Shown here piece by piece: positions 61,767 to 64,000 of a stretch of DNA of 64,000 nucleotides. A program made the translations under genes and the position numbers. Source of the stretch: Algoriphagus sp. (GTDB lineage Bacteria; Bacteroidota; Bacteroidia; Cytophagales; Cyclobacteriaceae); NCBI RefSeq assembly GCF_030694375.1, contig NZ_JAUXYL010000040.1, positions 186,001-250,000 of the forward strand, read 5' to 3'. The notes under the pieces are model-generated. The model saw only the letters and a list, made by a program, of their open reading frames with translations. It searched no databases and had not been told where the DNA came from. Each line of letters opens with the position of its first letter. The stretch's first letter is position 1.

Positions 61767-62690
61767 TCACCAAACTCCTCGTGTTTTCATTTTTAGGGTA
61801 TAGACCGCATCCATAGCGGTTATGAAGAGTGTTTTGCGATCCAAAGCACCAAAAGCCACATTAGCAGTCCAATTGGCAGGAACGGGAATATGCGCTACCT
61901 GGGTACCATTTCGGTCAAAAACAGTGACCCCTTTACCGGTGAGATAGACATTTCCTTTTTCATCTATGGTCATTCCATCAGAACCCATTTCGCAGAAAAG
62001 TGTCTTGTTGGTCAAATAGCCATCTTCCATCACATCGTATTTCCAGGTCTTTTTTGCACCGATATCTGCTATGTACAGATGCTTGCCATCGGGAGTTCCT
62101 ACGATGCCATTTGGCTGGGTAAGATCCTCTGTTACTCTGAAAAGTTCTGATCTATCGGCAGAAAGAAAATACACATGCTGGCCATCCTGATCCATTTCTT
62201 TGGATCTGATCCCTTCCCAATAGGGTCTTGCATAAAGGGGGTCTGTGAAATACAATCCACCTTTGGGACGTACCCAAACATCGTTGGGTCCATTCAGTTT
62301 TTTTCCCTTAAAGGAAGGGACGATCACTGTTTCCTCCCCGGTATTTTGGTCAATGGCCCATAATTCATTTTTAAGATCCGCGGCCGCGATGAGTGTTCCG
62401 TCAAGTTGAAAATATAGACCATTTGCTCGCCCGGTTCCTTCTTTGAAAAGCGTCACTTTATTGCTTCCCGCAGACCATTTGTAAATTTTGTCATTGGGTT
62501 GGTCTGTGAAAAAGATATCCCCCATTCGGTTGACTGCAGGACCCTCTGTAAAGCTAAATCCATCTTTGACTTTGACCAATTCCGCTCCTTTTGCGACAAT
62601 TCCACGTTTATCCTCTATTTGGGCAAAAACTGAGAGAGAACCTACAAGAAAGGCCGATAAGACTATTGCATTTTTAAAATTCATACGCAT
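61767..62690 (-). CDS. Secreted SMP-30/gluconolactonase-like beta-propeller
   Basis: A 307-residue protein with a signal peptide (about 8-24, ending SVFAQ), then a six-bladed propeller. Family marks are the metal-site Glu in SFTEGPAVNRMGDIFFTD (about 44-61), the Asn in LNGPNDVWVRPKGGLYFTDP and the Asp in LYIADIGAKKTWKYD. It likely hydrolyses a sugar lactone in the periplasm. An alternative ATG lies two codons in, at 62684. The upstream gene, another secreted propeller, ends 12 bases away, so both may be one transcript. Confidence 0.88.
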   Translation of the reverse strand: MRMNFKNAIVLSAFLVGSLSVFAQIEDKRGIVAKGAELVKVKDGFSFTEGPAVNRMGDIFFTDQPNDKIYKWSAGSNKVTLFKEGTGRANGLYFQLDGTLIAAADLKNELWAIDQNTGEETVIVPSFKGKKLNGPNDVWVRPKGGLYFTDPLYARPYWEGIRSKEMDQDGQHVYFLSADRSELFRVTEDLTQPNGIVGTPDGKHLYIADIGAKKTWKYDVMEDGYLTNKTLFCEMGSDGMTIDEKGNVYLTGKGVTVFDRNGTQVAHIPVPANWTANVAFGALDRKTLFITAMDAVYTLKMKTRGVW

Positions 62691-62702
62691 TGATTATTGG
62701 AG

Positions 62703-63596
62703 TTAATTACGTTGCATGACTACTACTAGCTTTTTCAATTCTGGACTGTAGGCCATTCGGGATATATTTTGATGAGTTGAAGATTCTACTTTTCCCAGAA
62801 ATTCCCACTCAGAATGATTTGATTTCTTTCGATAAATATTATTTCCACTAGCCATCAGAAGGTAATTACTGTCTAGCCAAATGAAATCCAACGAACCTGC
62901 TAAGCCAAATCCCAAAACATCAGATTTACCGCTTTCGATATCATAAGTCCGAATGGGTAGTGCAAGACCCTGGTCAGTTTCCTTAGGGGATTTCATTGAT
63001 AAATATCCGATTTGGGAGGTTTTAGGTCTCCGTTTCACAGCACGCCCGATATGATTGTCAATTTCCAAAAGATCACCTTTTCCTCTGGCATAGGAAAGCT
63101 TGTTTGGTTCGCCAAGGATAAACATTGCCGCCTTGTTATCATACCAGTCGTAATATCCGACGGGAGCAATATCATCATATAATAATTCTGGCTCACCAAA
63201 GTTGGTTGGGTATAACCACAGCCTTTGCTTACCATCCGGCTCCACGACTACTGCTGAAACATACAACCCGCAGTCTGTTAAAGTGGGCGAGAATTCACTT
63301 CGATCGGAAGTCTTGCTCAGATTGGTAAATTTTTCTGAGGTAAAATTGTAAACTATGATATCATGATTTCCATTTTCATCGGCAGCCGAAAAAACCAATT
63401 GGTACTCGTTGATAAAATTGGGCTGATTGTCATACTCAGGTCGGTTGGTAAGTGGCTTTGCTGTTTCGGTCAGGACGTTAAACTTTCGTCCCTTTCCCTT
63501 TGTGTCCATTACCCAAATGTCAAAACCTCCCTGAGCCTGAGTGATTTGAGTTTGAAAAACAAGCAAAAGTGAAAGTGTGATGAGAAATTTAATCAT
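62703..63596 (-). CDS. Secreted TolB-like beta-propeller protein
   Basis: A 297-residue protein from ATG 63596, with a signal peptide (about 5-21, ending QITQAQG). Repeats of the type PEYDNQPNFINEYQLVFSA and RSEFSPTLTDCGLYVSAVV show the WD40/TolB-like propeller. The frame extends eight codons upstream, but that would put residues in front of the signal peptide. No enzyme motif is visible; it may bind peptides or glycans. It is followed by the SMP-30-like gene. Confidence 0.82.
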   Translation of the reverse strand: MIKFLITLSLLLVFQTQITQAQGGFDIWVMDTKGKGRKFNVLTETAKPLTNRPEYDNQPNFINEYQLVFSAADENGNHDIIVYNFTSEKFTNLSKTSDRSEFSPTLTDCGLYVSAVVVEPDGKQRLWLYPTNFGEPELLYDDIAPVGYYDWYDNKAAMFILGEPNKLSYARGKGDLLEIDNHIGRAVKRRPKTSQIGYLSMKSPKETDQGLALPIRTYDIESGKSDVLGFGLAGSLDFIWLDSNYLLMASGNNIYRKKSNHSEWEFLGKVESSTHQNISRMAYSPELKKLVVVMQRN

Positions 63597-63645
63597 GAAT
63601 GTGAGTTCTAAGCCAACCAAATTACAAAATGCAGGTTAGATTGAC

Positions 63646-64000
63646 GTGAGTAAATTACATCTATATACCAATTCTTTGTTTGACGATCTTCGTCAGCAGC
63701 AGGATGAACTTGCTGACCGAGCAATCTCCGCCTTGATCCAAAACCCGGATTGGGTCAAAACCATCAACTCGTGGGAAAGAATTCCTGATAAATTATCACA
63801 GGATTTTTCAAAAGAGGTCACTGATTTTTTTGAGTTTTACAGAAGAACAGACTCATCTGCGGTAAAGGCTATTCTAGAACGAGGCCAACAATTTTTTGAA
63901 AAAAACGGAGATTTGTACACAGCCATGCTTGGTTTTTATTCCTTGCCTTATTGTTATGCTTTCGCCGATGGGGCAGAGGTTTTGGTTAGATCCAAGCGAA
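63646..64000 (+). CDS. MpaB/DUF2236-type oxygenase-like protein (partial, runs off the end)
   Basis: An open frame from GTG 63646 to the window end, 118 codons, with no stop. The pattern TAMLGFYSLPYCYAFADGAE is typical of the MpaB/rubber-oxygenase-related (DUF2236) family, heme-binding proteins. No in-frame ATG is available nearby: the ATG at 63630 belongs to a frame stopped by TGA, so the GTG seems to be the start. The C-terminal heme-binding part lies outside the window, so function is not settled. Confidence 0.65.
   Translation, partial: MSKLHLYTNSLFDDLRQQQDELADRAISALIQNPDWVKTINSWERIPDKLSQDFSKEVTDFFEFYRRTDSSAVKAILERGQQFFEKNGDLYTAMLGFYSLPYCYAFADGAEVLVRSKR

Overview
The window is a moderately AT-rich chromosomal segment from a Bacteroidota bacterium, most likely of the order Cytophagales (Cyclobacteriaceae/Algoriphagus-like). 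The support is the gliding gene gldC, a transcarbamylase of the acetyl/succinylornithine type, a TonB-dependent receptor with a carboxypeptidase-regulatory-like N-terminus, DUF3098 next to ftsX, parE-parC together, almost no Shine-Dalgarno sequences and TAnnTTTG-type -7 boxes. No rRNA, tRNA, CRISPR array, insertion sequence or phage gene was seen. Most of it is ordinary core genome, densely packed with short overlaps.

Layout. 1-1390: tail of an unknown gene and a methionine-type aminotransferase. 1385-6283: a signalling island with a histidine kinase whose receiver has lost its phospho-acceptor Asp, two tiny genes (one DUF5670-type membrane protein), a CheY-like regulator overlapping a sigma-54 activator, and a further unknown gene. 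Both unknown transcripts flanking the activator carry almost the same GG-N10-GG element, resembling a -24/-12 promoter. 6446-8211: TauE-type exporter and DUF1684 protein. 8285-12231: Tat-exported TIM-barrel protein, TraB/GumN protein, LytS/LytTR pair. 12344-16778: gamma-glutamyltransferase, S9 peptidase and an orphan Hpt protein. 16946-23954: small conserved proteins, deoxynucleoside kinase, 3-hydroxyacyl-CoA dehydrogenase, CvfB-type S1 protein, ROK kinase. 23961-29293: parE, parC and a TrmH-type methyltransferase.

29297-39505: secreted protein, ceramidase-like hydrolase with Ca-binding-like loops, cyclophilin, a tandem repeat with REP-like palindromes, PEP carboxykinase, POT peptide transporter, and a large TonB-dependent receptor. 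39828-45572: gldC, 3-oxoacid CoA-transferase A/B, ribF, truB, DUF3098, ftsX, pdeM, DUF2147. 45602-48260: metY-metX under a SAM riboswitch. 48348-50527: SulP transporter plus beta-carbonic anhydrase, probably a bicarbonate uptake pair.

50631-58992 is a nearly complete arginine operon read on the minus strand: GNAT, argG, argC, argD, argF', argB, deacylase, argH. It uses acylated ornithine and citrulline intermediates, and the residue at position 90 of the transcarbamylase is Val, which points to N-succinyl rather than N-acetyl substrates. 59483-64000 holds a Tat-exported aminotransferase-fold protein, a zinc-ribbon membrane protein, a DsbA/FrnE-type oxidoreductase, two secreted beta-propellers, and the start of an MpaB/DUF2236-type protein running off the end.

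The most novel-looking signal is the 1.4-6.3 kb signalling island with its paired sigma-54-like elements and a shared upstream decamer. Other leads are the substrate specificity of the arginine pathway, a recurrent AAACCCAA word just upstream of several start codons, and several palindromic intergenic elements.
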